A DNA stretch of 64,000 nt from Gellertiella hungarica. Its GTDB lineage: Bacteria > Pseudomonadota > Alphaproteobacteria > Rhizobiales > Rhizobiaceae. Below the pieces are notes generated by a model that saw nothing but the letters and a program-made list of their open reading frames with translations, made no database searches and was not told the DNA's origin. Positions 7,951 through 16,451 of the stretch are shown here, in pieces. Numbering within the stretch: the stretch's first letter is position 1; every line of letters starts with the position of its first letter. The position numbers and the translations under genes were made by a program. Where the stretch lies: positions 248,001-312,000 of the forward strand of contig NZ_JACIEZ010000004.1 of NCBI RefSeq assembly GCF_014197145.1. Reading direction: 5' to 3'.

Positions 7951-10230
7951 ATGGCAACCTTGGGAAAGATTGCAAGACGCACATTCCTGTTCGGCGCTGC
8001 CGCCATCGCGGGTGGTGTCGCCTTCGGCTACTATAAGTACAGCCAGCCCTTCGAGAACCCGCTGAAGAAGAACCTTGCCCCAGGCGAGGGCACGCTGAAT
8101 GCCTACCTCAAGATTGCCCCGGACAACCGCATGACCGTCATCGTCCCCCGCGCCGAGATGGGCCAGGGGGTGACGACAACGCTGGCTGCCCTTGTCGCGG
8201 AAGAACTGGAAGTGCGCCTGGATCAACTGACCGTGGAGCACGGTCCCGCTGCTCCCGCCTATTACAACAGTGCAGCGCTGGTGGAAGGTGCGCCCGTCCC
8301 GCGGTTCGACCAGGGACTTTTTGCCGATACGCTCAGAGGAACCATGGCTGTCTTCTCGAAGCTGGTCGCGCTGCAGTTTACCGGGGGTTCTTCCTCCACG
8401 ATCGATGCATACGAACCGATGAGGCGCGCGGGTGCCACGGCACGCGAAATGCTGAAGGCGGCGGCGGCCAAACGGTTCGGCACCCAGGCTGCCAATCTGA
8501 AGACCGCGGAAGGTACAATCACGGACACCGCCACGGGCAAGACGGTCACCTATGGCGAAATCGCAGCGGAGGCCGCACGGCTTGCTCCGCCCGAAGACAT
8601 TGCACTCAAGCCTCGCACCGCATGGACCATCCTGGGCAAGCCTCAGCCGCGCACCGACATGCGGGCCAAGGTGACAGGCGCACCGGTCTATGGCGTCGAC
8701 GTTTCTCTTCCGGGCTTGCTCCATGCAACCATCCGCATGGCGCCGCTGCCGGGGCAGCGGATGACGAGCTTCGATCCGGCCGAGGCCCGGAAGATGCGTG
8801 GTGTGGTGAAGGTAGTGGAGATCGACAGCCCCTTCGGCCACGGTTTCGGCGTCATCGCCGACAACACCTGGCGTGCCTTCCAGGCGGCAGATGCCGTCTC
8901 GGTGGCCTGGAGCCCACCCGCAAGCATTCCCGATGCCAAGAATGTCTTTGCCACGCTGGCCGAGGCATTCGAAACGGAAACGCCGTTCAGCCTCAGAACG
9001 CTCGGGGATCCGGTCTCTGCGATGGCCGCAGCTGCACCGGGAACGGTTTACGAGGCCGAGTACAGGGTACCCCACCTAGCCCACGCCCCCATGGAACCCA
9101 TGAATGCAACGGCACAATACAAGGACGGTCTGCTGACCGTCTGGGCACCGAACCAGTCGCCCAGTGTCGTCCAGATGATCGGCAGCCGCATTGCCGGCGT
9201 ATCGGCGCAGGACGTGGTGGTTCATACCACCATGCTCGGCGGAGGTTTTGGCCGCAGGCTGGAGCCTGACTTCTCCGATTACGCAATCCGTCTCGCCCTC
9301 GCGGCAGAGGGAAAGCCGGTGAAGGTTATCTGGACGCGTGAGGAGGACATGGGCCACGGTGTCTACCGTCCTGCGGCACTTGCCCGTTATCGCGCGGCTG
9401 TCGACAAGGATGGGATGCCGGTTGCGATCACCGGTTCACTCGCTTCGCAATCCGTTATCGCCGGCATGGCGGGCCGCATCGCGCCCTCCATCCCCATCGC
9501 CGGGCCGGACAACACCATGCTGGATGGGGCCTACAACCAGCCCTATGCCTTCGCCAACCATCGCATCGAAGCCCGGAAGGTCGACCTGCCGGTTCCGGTA
9601 GGCTCCTGGCGCTCGGTGGGCTATTCCTTCAATGCCTTCATGCAGGAGTCTTTCCTCGATGAGGTCGCCGAGAAGGGCGGGCTCGACCCCCTGGAGCTTC
9701 GCCGCAGGCTTCTCGCGGACAATCCGGCCGCTCTCGGGGTGATCAACCGGGCGGCGGAGATGGCCGGCTGGGGCCAGCCCCTGGCGGAAGGGCGGGCCCG
9801 CGGGCTTGCCTACAATCTCTCCTTCGGGACCCATGTCGCGGAAATCGTCGAGGTTTCCGGAGATGCGGCAAACGGCATCCGCGTTGAGAAGGTCTGGTGT
9901 GCAGCCGATCCGGGGATCGTGCTGGATCCGGGGATATTCAAGGCACAGCTGATGTCGGGGATCCTGTTTGGTCTCTCGGCTGCCATGTTCCAGGAAGTCA
10001 CATGGGGACCGGATGGCGTGGAGCAGCTGAACTTCGGCGATTACCCCGCGTTGCGGATCAACCAGTCTCCGCAGGTGGAAATCGCCCTTCTCGAGCAATC
10101 GCCGTTCATGGGTGGTGCCGGGGAGCCGGGCACCCCGCCATCGATGCCGGCACTTGCCAATGCTGTTGCGCGGCTCACCGGGCAGCGGCTCCGGGAATTG
10201 CCGCTTTCGAAAGCCGTTGCCTTTGCATGA
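7951..10230 (+). CDS. Molybdopterin-binding subunit of a periplasmic hydroxylase, IorB type
   Basis: The 759-residue product starts at ATG 7951, two bases after the small-subunit stop. Its N-terminus (ARRTFLFGAAAIAGGVAFGYY) is a twin-arginine signal with hydrophobic core, so the folded cofactor-bearing enzyme is predicted to be exported or membrane-anchored. PRAEMGQGV and MLGGGFGRRLEPDF are molybdopterin-cytosine-dinucleotide binding segments, and GGAGEPGTPPSMPALANA contains the catalytic glutamate near the C-terminus. This single large chain with a separate 2Fe-2S partner and no FAD subunit is the isoquinoline 1-oxidoreductase pattern. Substrate is unproven. It converges on an MFS gene three bases away. 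Confidence 0.9.
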   Translation: MATLGKIARRTFLFGAAAIAGGVAFGYYKYSQPFENPLKKNLAPGEGTLNAYLKIAPDNRMTVIVPRAEMGQGVTTTLAALVAEELEVRLDQLTVEHGPAAPAYYNSAALVEGAPVPRFDQGLFADTLRGTMAVFSKLVALQFTGGSSSTIDAYEPMRRAGATAREMLKAAAAKRFGTQAANLKTAEGTITDTATGKTVTYGEIAAEAARLAPPEDIALKPRTAWTILGKPQPRTDMRAKVTGAPVYGVDVSLPGLLHATIRMAPLPGQRMTSFDPAEARKMRGVVKVVEIDSPFGHGFGVIADNTWRAFQAADAVSVAWSPPASIPDAKNVFATLAEAFETETPFSLRTLGDPVSAMAAAAPGTVYEAEYRVPHLAHAPMEPMNATAQYKDGLLTVWAPNQSPSVVQMIGSRIAGVSAQDVVVHTTMLGGGFGRRLEPDFSDYAIRLALAAEGKPVKVIWTREEDMGHGVYRPAALARYRAAVDKDGMPVAITGSLASQSVIAGMAGRIAPSIPIAGPDNTMLDGAYNQPYAFANHRIEARKVDLPVPVGSWRSVGYSFNAFMQESFLDEVAEKGGLDPLELRRRLLADNPAALGVINRAAEMAGWGQPLAEGRARGLAYNLSFGTHVAEIVEVSGDAANGIRVEKVWCAADPGIVLDPGIFKAQLMSGILFGLSAAMFQEVTWGPDGVEQLNFGDYPALRINQSPQVEIALLEQSPFMGGAGEPGTPPSMPALANAVARLTGQRLRELPLSKAVAFA

Positions 10231-10233
10231 GGG

Positions 10234-11424
10234 TCAGTGCCTGATGCTGTCGGCGTGGCGCGCCAGACCCGACAGCATCAGGACGACGAGGAGCAGCACC
10301 GGGAGGAACAGGAAGACGGGCGCAAAACCGACATGCTCGGCAACGAAGCCGATGATCGAGGGAGCAGCCAGCAGGCCCGAATAGCCCATAAAGGTTGCGA
10401 CCGAGAGACCGACGCCCGGCGCCATCCCCGGGATATTGCCGGCTGCCGAAAAGGCGATGGGGACCATGTTGGCGATCCCCAGCCCGCAGATGGCAAATCC
10501 CAGGATCGCAACTTCCGGGTTGGGCGCCAATCCAGAGATGAGCATGCCGCTCAGAGCCATCAGTGTGGACAGGCGAAGCGTCTTGACTGCGCCGAAACGA
10601 TCCCGGACCAGATCGCCGCCAAACCGCATGATCGCCATGGTGCCCGAGAATGCGGCAAAGGCAAATCCTGACAGCACGAGATCGGCGCCCAGCTCATGGC
10701 GCACGTAAAATGCGCCCCAATCCAGCACCGCGCCTTCCGGAACCATGGAAAACAGCGCCATCACCCCGAGAATCCAGGGAAGCGGCTGGAGCGGCAGGCC
10801 GCGCTTCCGCTCTGACTTTTCTGCAGGATGCGGCGCATCCGGTAGAACCAGCGGCCATGCAACGACCAGCATCAAGATTGCGGCGGCCGTTGCCACAACC
10901 GCATGGACAGAGACTCCGAACCAGCTGATGAGCAAGCCTCCCGTTGAAGAGCCGAGCAGGCCGCCGAGGCTCCAGAAGGCATGACAGGAAGACATGATGG
11001 CACGGCCCATCGACTTTTCCACCGCCACCGCGTTCGTGTTCATCGCGACATCCATCGCACCCATGAAGCCGCCGAACCAGAAGATGGCGACGGCGGCAAA
11101 CCACACTTTTCCGGCATAGGTCAGCAAGAGCAGCGAGGGAAGGAGTAGGATCGCCATGCCTTTCGCCACCCGGGCAGAGCCGAAGCGGGCCATCAAGGCG
11201 CCCGCCACGGGCATGAGCGTCAGCGATCCGGCACCCAGAAGCAGGATCATCAGCCCCAGCTCGCTCTTGGAGAGCAACAATCTTTCCGCGAAATCCGGGA
11301 TTTTCGGCGCCCACGCCCCAACCATGAAGCCATTCATCAGGAAGAGGAGCGATACGGCCAGCCGGGAGGCAGGAAAGAAGGACGACGCGGGCTTGGCGGC
11401 GGTGGGGAGAAGGGCATCGGACAC
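10234..11424 (-). CDS. MFS transporter (YbjJ-like)
   Basis: The 396-residue protein has about 12 hydrophobic helices, two six-helix halves and a charged central loop around residues 200-215 (PHPAEKSERKRG). Near the N-terminus it has NGFMVGAWAPKIPDFAERL, and the sequence GAMDVAMNTNAVAVEK in helix 4 is typical of the fucose-permease/YbjJ branch. It is an inner-membrane carrier; substrate and direction are unknown. The gene is alone and leftward, with a GC-rich inverted repeat upstream. Confidence 0.85.
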   Translation of the reverse strand: MSDALLPTAAKPASSFFPASRLAVSLLFLMNGFMVGAWAPKIPDFAERLLLSKSELGLMILLLGAGSLTLMPVAGALMARFGSARVAKGMAILLLPSLLLLTYAGKVWFAAVAIFWFGGFMGAMDVAMNTNAVAVEKSMGRAIMSSCHAFWSLGGLLGSSTGGLLISWFGVSVHAVVATAAAILMLVVAWPLVLPDAPHPAEKSERKRGLPLQPLPWILGVMALFSMVPEGAVLDWGAFYVRHELGADLVLSGFAFAAFSGTMAIMRFGGDLVRDRFGAVKTLRLSTLMALSGMLISGLAPNPEVAILGFAICGLGIANMVPIAFSAAGNIPGMAPGVGLSVATFMGYSGLLAAPSIIGFVAEHVGFAPVFLFLPVLLLVVLMLSGLARHADSIRH

Positions 11425-11552
11425 GTGTGAGCTCCTGCAGGGACGTGCAGATCAGTCGATCTTCACGTAGGCATCTTGAAGATGAGGCAGCCCGGGCGGC
11501 AAGCCCGGCTTCCAATGGCAGCGGAGCATATTTTAATCGTTTCAGTTCACAA

Positions 11553-11567
11553 CCCCCAGTATGGGGG
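11553..11567. repeat. Inverted repeat upstream of MFS gene
   Basis: CCCCCA (11553-11558) and TGGGGG (11562-11567) are exact arms around GTA. The element is 128 bases upstream of the MFS start and 76 bases beyond the pyc stop. It could be an operator or a small hairpin; nothing else in this gap is recognised. Confidence 0.35.
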
Positions 11568-11608
11568 ATGAGAACCACATTTTGTAACAGAAGATTTCAG
11601 CGGAGCGT

Positions 11609-11632
11609 GCCGGGCAGGCATCCCTGCCCGGC
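11609..11632 (-). terminator. Hairpin downstream of pyc
   Basis: Ten-base perfect stem GCCGGGCAGG/CCTGCCCGGC with a four-base loop sits 12 bases beyond the pyc stop. A clean U-tract is missing on the pyc strand, so termination may be partial or factor-assisted. Confidence 0.6.
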
Positions 11633-11643
11633 TTGATCTCTTC

Positions 11644-14600
11644 TCACGCAAACACGATCAGCAGATCCTTGGCGTCGATCTGATCGCCCGCACGCACCAG
11701 CACTTCGGCGATGGTGCCGTCCTTCTCCGCATGCAGTGCGGTTTCCATCTTCATCGCCTCGATGGAAAGGAGAACGTCGCCAGCCTTTACCGGCTGGCCA
11801 GCGCTGACGGCAACGGTGGAGATGACACCGGGCATGGGTGCTCCCAGATGGGCAGCATTGCCGATTTCCGCTTTCCGGCGAACGCCGTTGCCGCCCGCGC
11901 CATGGGCACGGTCCGGCACCTTGATGCGGCGCGGCTGGCCGTTGAGCTCGAAGAAGACCGTGACCATGCCCTTTTCGTCCACCTGCCCCATGGCCTGGTT
12001 GAGGATGACGAGCGTCTTGCCCTTTTCGATGTCGGCAAAGAGCTCCTCACCGGGCTGAAGACCGTAGAAATAGGACGGAGTCGGAAGGACTGAAACCGGT
12101 CCATAGGTCTCGGCGGCCATGGCGAAGTCGGTGAAGACCTTGGGATACATCAGGTAGGAGGCAAACTCCTGATCGCTGACATCGCGGCCCAGTTTCTCCA
12201 CGATAGCCTTGCGCTCCGCATCAAGGTCGGCGTCGGGCAGCAGGGAGCCGGGGCGGTCGGTGTAGGGCTTCTCGCCCTTCAGCGCCTTCTTCTGCAGGTC
12301 TTCCGGCCAGCCGGACGGGGGCTGACCGAGATCACCCTTCAGCATGGATACGACCGATTCCGGGAAGGAGACGTCCTTTGCGGGATTGAGGACATCGGCA
12401 ACCGTGAGATCCTGCGACACCATCATCAGAGCCATGTCGCCAACCACCTTGGACGACGGGGTTACCTTGACGATATCGCCGAACATCTGGTTGGCGTCCG
12501 CATAGGCCTGCGCGACCTCGTGCCAGCGGGTCTCGAGACCGAGCGAGCGGGCCTGTTCCTTGAGGTTGGTGAACTGACCGCCCGGCATTTCATGCAGATA
12601 GACTTCGGAGGCCGGACCCTTGAGATCGCTTTCGAAGGCTGCGTACTGGTTGCGGACAGCCTCCCAGTAGAAGGAAATGCGACGGATCCAGCTGGCGTCC
12701 AGGCCGGGATCCCGATCCGACCCGGCAAGAGCTTCCACGATGGAGCCGAGACAGGGCTGGGAGGTGTTGCCAGAGAAGGCGTCCATGGCCGCATCGACGG
12801 CATCGACGCCCGCGTCCACGGCCGCCAGCACGGTTGCAGCGGCGATGCCCGACGTATCGTGGGTGTGGAAATGGATCGGCAGTGAGGTGGCCTCGCGAAG
12901 CGCCTTGAACAGCACCTTCGCCGCAGCCGGCTTCAGCAGACCGGCCATGTCCTTGACGGCGATGATATGCGCGCCTGCCTTTTCGAGCTCGGCTGCCAGA
13001 TTGGCGTAGTACTTGAGATCGTACTTGGGGCGGGCGGAATTCAGGATATCGCCCGTATAGCAGATGGCCGCCTCGCACAGCTTGTTTTCTTCAGCGACGG
13101 CATCCATCGAGACACGCATGTTCTCGACCCAGTTAAGGCAGTCGAAGACGCGGAAAAGATCGATACCGCCCTGAGCCGCCTGCCGGACGAAATACTTGAC
13201 CACATTGTCGGGATAGTTCTTGTAGCCGACACCGTTTGCGCCACGGAGCAGCATCTGCAGGAGCAGGTTGGGCGCTGCCTCGCGCACCAGCGACAGGCGC
13301 TCCCATGGATCCTCCGTCAGAAAGCGCATGGCGACGTCGAAGGTGGCGCCACCCCAGCATTCCAGCGACAGAAGGTTGGGCAAGGCCCGTGCATAGGTAC
13401 CTGCGATGGCTGCAATGTCATAGGTGCGCATGCGGGTTGCGAGCAGCGACTGATGGCCGTCACGCATGGTGGTGTCGGTCATCAGCACGCGCTTCTCGTT
13501 GCGCATCCAGTCGGCGAACCCCTTTGGACCCAGGGCATCGAGCTTCTGTTTCGTTCCATCGGCAATTGGCGCGTCGATGAAGGGCACGATGGGGGCAGCC
13601 GCATCGGGCGAGGGCATCGGGCGGCCCTTGGCTTCCGGATGGCCGTTGACGGTGACATCCGCCAGATAGGTCAGCAGCTTGGTGGCGCGGTCCTGGCGCT
13701 TGACCTGCTGGAAAAGCTCCGGCGTGGTATCGATGAAACGGGTCGTGTAGGAGTTGTCCCGGAACTTCGGATGCCCGATGATCGCTTCGAGAAAGGTCAG
13801 ATTGGTCGCCACCCCGCGGATGCGGAATTCACGCAGCGCCCGATCCATACGCCGGATGGCATCTTCGGGCGTCGGGGCCCAGGCGGTTACCTTTTCCAAG
13901 AGCGGATCGTAATAGCGGGTGATGACCGCGCCGGAATAGGCCGTGCCGCCATCGAGACGGATGCCGAAACCGGTCGCCTCGCGATAGGCGGTGATGCGCC
14001 CGTAGTCCGGGATGAAGTTGTGCTCCGGATCTTCGGTGGTGATGCGGCACTGAAGCGCGTGCCCATTGAGGCGGATATCCTTCTGAGCGGGCACGCCGGA
14101 TTGCGGAGTGCCAATGGCATGCCCTTCTAGAATGTGGATCTGAGCCTTCACGATATCGATGCCGGTGACCTGCTCGGTCACGGTGTGTTCAACCTGGATG
14201 CGCGGATTGACCTCGATGAAGTAGAACTTGCCGGTATCGGCGTCCATCAGATACTCGACCGTGCCGGCCCCGACATAGCCGGTGGCACGGGCGATCCTGA
14301 GCGAGTATTCCGCAAGCTCCTGGCGCTGGGCCTCGCTCAGATATGGCGCTGGAGCCCGCTCCACCACCTTCTGGTTACGGCGCTGGATGGAGCAATCGCG
14401 TTCGAAGAGGTGGACCACATTGCCGTGGGTGTCGCCGAGGATCTGGCTCTCGACGTGGCGGGCCTTCTCGACCAGCTTCTCCAGATAGACCTCGTCCTTG
14501 CCGAAGGCGGCCATAGCCTCGCGCTTGGCCTCCGTCACTTCGCGGGCCAGATCGGCCTCTGCTCGAATGACGCGCATGCCACGGCCGCCGCCGCCCCAGG

Positions 14601-15102
14601 AGGCCTTGAGCATCACGGGATAGCCGATTTCCGCGGCCATCTTTTTCACCTGCTCCATGTCGTCCGGCAGCGGTTCGGTTGCGGGCACGACCGGAACACC
14701 CACTTCGATGGCCAGGTTGCGCGCCGCCACCTTGTTGCCAAGACGGCGCATCGTGTCTGCTCGGGGCCCGATAAAAATAATGCCCGCTTCATTGCAGGCA
14801 TCCACGAATTCGGGGCTTTCGGAGAGGAGGCCATAGCCGGGATGGATCGCATCGGCTCCCGAGAGCTTCGCAACCCGGATGACCTCGTCGATGGAGAGAT
14901 AGCTTTCGATCGGACCGAGATCGCGCGCCAGATGCGGACCGCGGCCGACCTGGTAGCTTTCATCTGCCTTGAAGCGGTGCAGGGCGAGTTTGTCCTCTTC
15001 CGCCCATATCGCCACGGTTTTGATGCCGAGCTCGTTGGCGGCGCGGAACACGCGGATGGCAATTTCGGAACGGTTGGCAACCAGAATCTTGGAAATGGAC
15101 AA
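11644..15102 (-). CDS. pyc: Pyruvate carboxylase
   Basis: The 1152-residue single-chain enzyme has all expected parts. Biotin carboxylase lies first (KILVANRSEIAIRVFRAA at the start, KASWGGGGRGMRV as ATP loop, FIEVNPRIQVEHTVTE in the active site). Then comes the carboxyltransferase barrel (TDTTMRDGHQSLLATRMRT, HTHDTSGIA), and finally a biotinyl domain with EAMKMET about 35 residues from the C-terminus. It carboxylates pyruvate to oxaloacetate for anaplerosis and gluconeogenesis. Length matches the usual 1150 or so. The upstream gap contains repeated TGCAAA motifs listed separately. Confidence 0.97.
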   Translation of the reverse strand: MSISKILVANRSEIAIRVFRAANELGIKTVAIWAEEDKLALHRFKADESYQVGRGPHLARDLGPIESYLSIDEVIRVAKLSGADAIHPGYGLLSESPEFVDACNEAGIIFIGPRADTMRRLGNKVAARNLAIEVGVPVVPATEPLPDDMEQVKKMAAEIGYPVMLKASWGGGGRGMRVIRAEADLAREVTEAKREAMAAFGKDEVYLEKLVEKARHVESQILGDTHGNVVHLFERDCSIQRRNQKVVERAPAPYLSEAQRQELAEYSLRIARATGYVGAGTVEYLMDADTGKFYFIEVNPRIQVEHTVTEQVTGIDIVKAQIHILEGHAIGTPQSGVPAQKDIRLNGHALQCRITTEDPEHNFIPDYGRITAYREATGFGIRLDGGTAYSGAVITRYYDPLLEKVTAWAPTPEDAIRRMDRALREFRIRGVATNLTFLEAIIGHPKFRDNSYTTRFIDTTPELFQQVKRQDRATKLLTYLADVTVNGHPEAKGRPMPSPDAAAPIVPFIDAPIADGTKQKLDALGPKGFADWMRNEKRVLMTDTTMRDGHQSLLATRMRTYDIAAIAGTYARALPNLLSLECWGGATFDVAMRFLTEDPWERLSLVREAAPNLLLQMLLRGANGVGYKNYPDNVVKYFVRQAAQGGIDLFRVFDCLNWVENMRVSMDAVAEENKLCEAAICYTGDILNSARPKYDLKYYANLAAELEKAGAHIIAVKDMAGLLKPAAAKVLFKALREATSLPIHFHTHDTSGIAAATVLAAVDAGVDAVDAAMDAFSGNTSQPCLGSIVEALAGSDRDPGLDASWIRRISFYWEAVRNQYAAFESDLKGPASEVYLHEMPGGQFTNLKEQARSLGLETRWHEVAQAYADANQMFGDIVKVTPSSKVVGDMALMMVSQDLTVADVLNPAKDVSFPESVVSMLKGDLGQPPSGWPEDLQKKALKGEKPYTDRPGSLLPDADLDAERKAIVEKLGRDVSDQEFASYLMYPKVFTDFAMAAETYGPVSVLPTPSYFYGLQPGEELFADIEKGKTLVILNQAMGQVDEKGMVTVFFELNGQPRRIKVPDRAHGAGGNGVRRKAEIGNAAHLGAPMPGVISTVAVSAGQPVKAGDVLLSIEAMKMETALHAEKDGTIAEVLVRAGDQIDAKDLLIVFA

Positions 15103-15293
15103 GACGATCTCCTCACGACGTCAGCTCGAGGCGCCGGGCGATGGCCCAAGCGCATCTTCCTTAGCGGTTGGCGTTCCCAAGTCAATTTCCCCCGTCGACT
15201 GCAAACTGTCGAATTACGACTTTGGTGGAAGGAAGCGGGTGGCGCTCAACCGTCGATTCAGGGCTGATTTCTCAGATTTCCAGTGCGGAATCC

Positions 15294-15344
15294 TTCGCAA
15301 GTGCAAAAATCGCGGTGGATTCGCAATCCCGCAGTGCAAAACTG
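15294..15344. promoter_or_regulatory. Repeated GTGCAAAA motif upstream of pyc
   Basis: The 318-base gap between pyc and the luxR gene holds AAGTGCAAAAATCG near 15299 and CAGTGCAAAACTGG near 15332. The shared GTGCAAAA starts at 15301 and 15334, 33 bases apart, about three helical turns. A third TGCAAA occurs near 15200. Such phased repeats suggest a regulator site for pyc. No coding sequence is seen in the gap. Confidence 0.4.
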
Positions 15345-15420
15345 GAGAAAATCCAGCCGGAGCGACTTTTTGTACATTTTTTTCCGATCCGATGGAGTTT
15401 CCACCGGCTTTTGCACGCCG

Positions 15421-16158
15421 TCAGGAGATAAGGCCCCGGCGAAAGGCTATCGCAACGGCGTGCTGCCGGTTCTTGGCGCCGAGCTTTTCCTGAATGCCAG
15501 CCGTGTACCAGTCGACGGTGTGCCGGGAGATTCCGAGCGCCTTGCTGATCTCGTTGGAGGTCAGACCATTGGCCAGATGCCAGAGGACTTCCAGCTCGCG
15601 CTTGGTGACATCCGCCGACCCGGCGGAAACGGCAGCGAGGGTCTCTCTCTCGAGAAACAGCCGCATTTTCCAGTACACCGACTTGAAGGCTGCCTGAAAG
15701 AGAGCGATCTCGGTCGGCGAAAGGTCGATCACCCGCCCCCCGACGCTTACGAAACCCAGAAGGCCGCCGCGTCCGTGAATGGGGAAGATGTAGCCATCCT
15801 TGAGCCCATAGCTCGCGGCCTCGGCCATCATCCGCTCCATTTGCCGCGCCAACGGATCGGCCTGAAAGGCCTTCAGGGCCGTTGACCATCGAAACGGCCT
15901 CTGGGCCACTGAAAGGTAGCGAAGTGCAGGATCGATCGTCATGTGCCGAGCGGCGGCATAGGCTTCCGGCCACCCCGCCGGCCACTTGCTGGCCAGAAAG
16001 GAGAAATTGCCATCCGGGTCCGGACGCGCATCTCGAAGGATGGCGTAATATTCAAAGCCGTAGACGGTCAGAAGCGTCCGAAAGCTTGCCAAGACCTCAT
16101 CCGCCGATCGGCATTCCTCGGTCGTTACCAGCAATTCCAGTATCGATTGAACCGACAC
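15421..16158 (-). CDS. LuxR family regulator with autoinducer-binding domain (LuxR solo)
   Basis: The 245-residue protein pairs an N-terminal autoinducer-binding domain with a C-terminal LuxR helix-turn-helix (KRELEVLWHLANGLTSNEI). Pocket residues known from TraR are all present with matching spacing: W63, Y67, D76, P77 and W91, with G118 one residue off TraR's spacing. This argues for acyl-homoserine-lactone binding rather than an unrelated ligand. The DNA-binding glutamate, leucine and glycine are also kept. No luxI-type synthase is in the window, so it is a solo as far as can be seen. It is divergent from ndvA. Confidence 0.88.
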   Translation of the reverse strand: MSVQSILELLVTTEECRSADEVLASFRTLLTVYGFEYYAILRDARPDPDGNFSFLASKWPAGWPEAYAAARHMTIDPALRYLSVAQRPFRWSTALKAFQADPLARQMERMMAEAASYGLKDGYIFPIHGRGGLLGFVSVGGRVIDLSPTEIALFQAAFKSVYWKMRLFLERETLAAVSAGSADVTKRELEVLWHLANGLTSNEISKALGISRHTVDWYTAGIQEKLGAKNRQHAVAIAFRRGLIS

Positions 16159-16258
16159 GCGTTCCCCATTTCACACAACAGGCCGGCCCCTGACGACCCG
16201 ACAGCACTTCAATAGGGGGCTATGTACTTCGCTGCACGGTACGATACCAGTCGAATTT

Positions 16259-16270
16259 TGTTGTACAACA
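16259..16270. promoter_or_regulatory. Perfect 12-base palindrome between luxR and ndvA
   Basis: TGTTGTACAACA is exactly self-complementary and lies 101 bases upstream of the LuxR start, 182 before ndvA. It is shorter than a classical lux/tra box (18-20 bases), but its position fits an operator for the LuxR protein. The rest of the roughly 290-base gap contains AT-rich promoter-like DNA and a CTGCT/AGCAG repeat near 16282-16294. Confidence 0.4.
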
Positions 16271-16451
16271 TCACATTATTGTCTGCTGCAAAGCAGCAGG
16301 ACGCCATCTCACCGATATATAACGCATTGGCGTGCTTGGTACCGGGAAAATTTTGCGCTGCAGCAAGGCGAAGGAGCTCCGTTAATCCTGAGTTCAGCTT
16401 GGCTCCTGTACCGTCCGACACCCCATGGAAATTCAAGCGAAAGGATCCGTT

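Noticed and set aside
16282-16294. CTGCT/AGCAG repeat between luxR and ndvA as a lux box
   Set aside because: Arms are only five bases around GCA and lack the symmetry length of LuxR sites; the 12-base palindrome is the better candidate.
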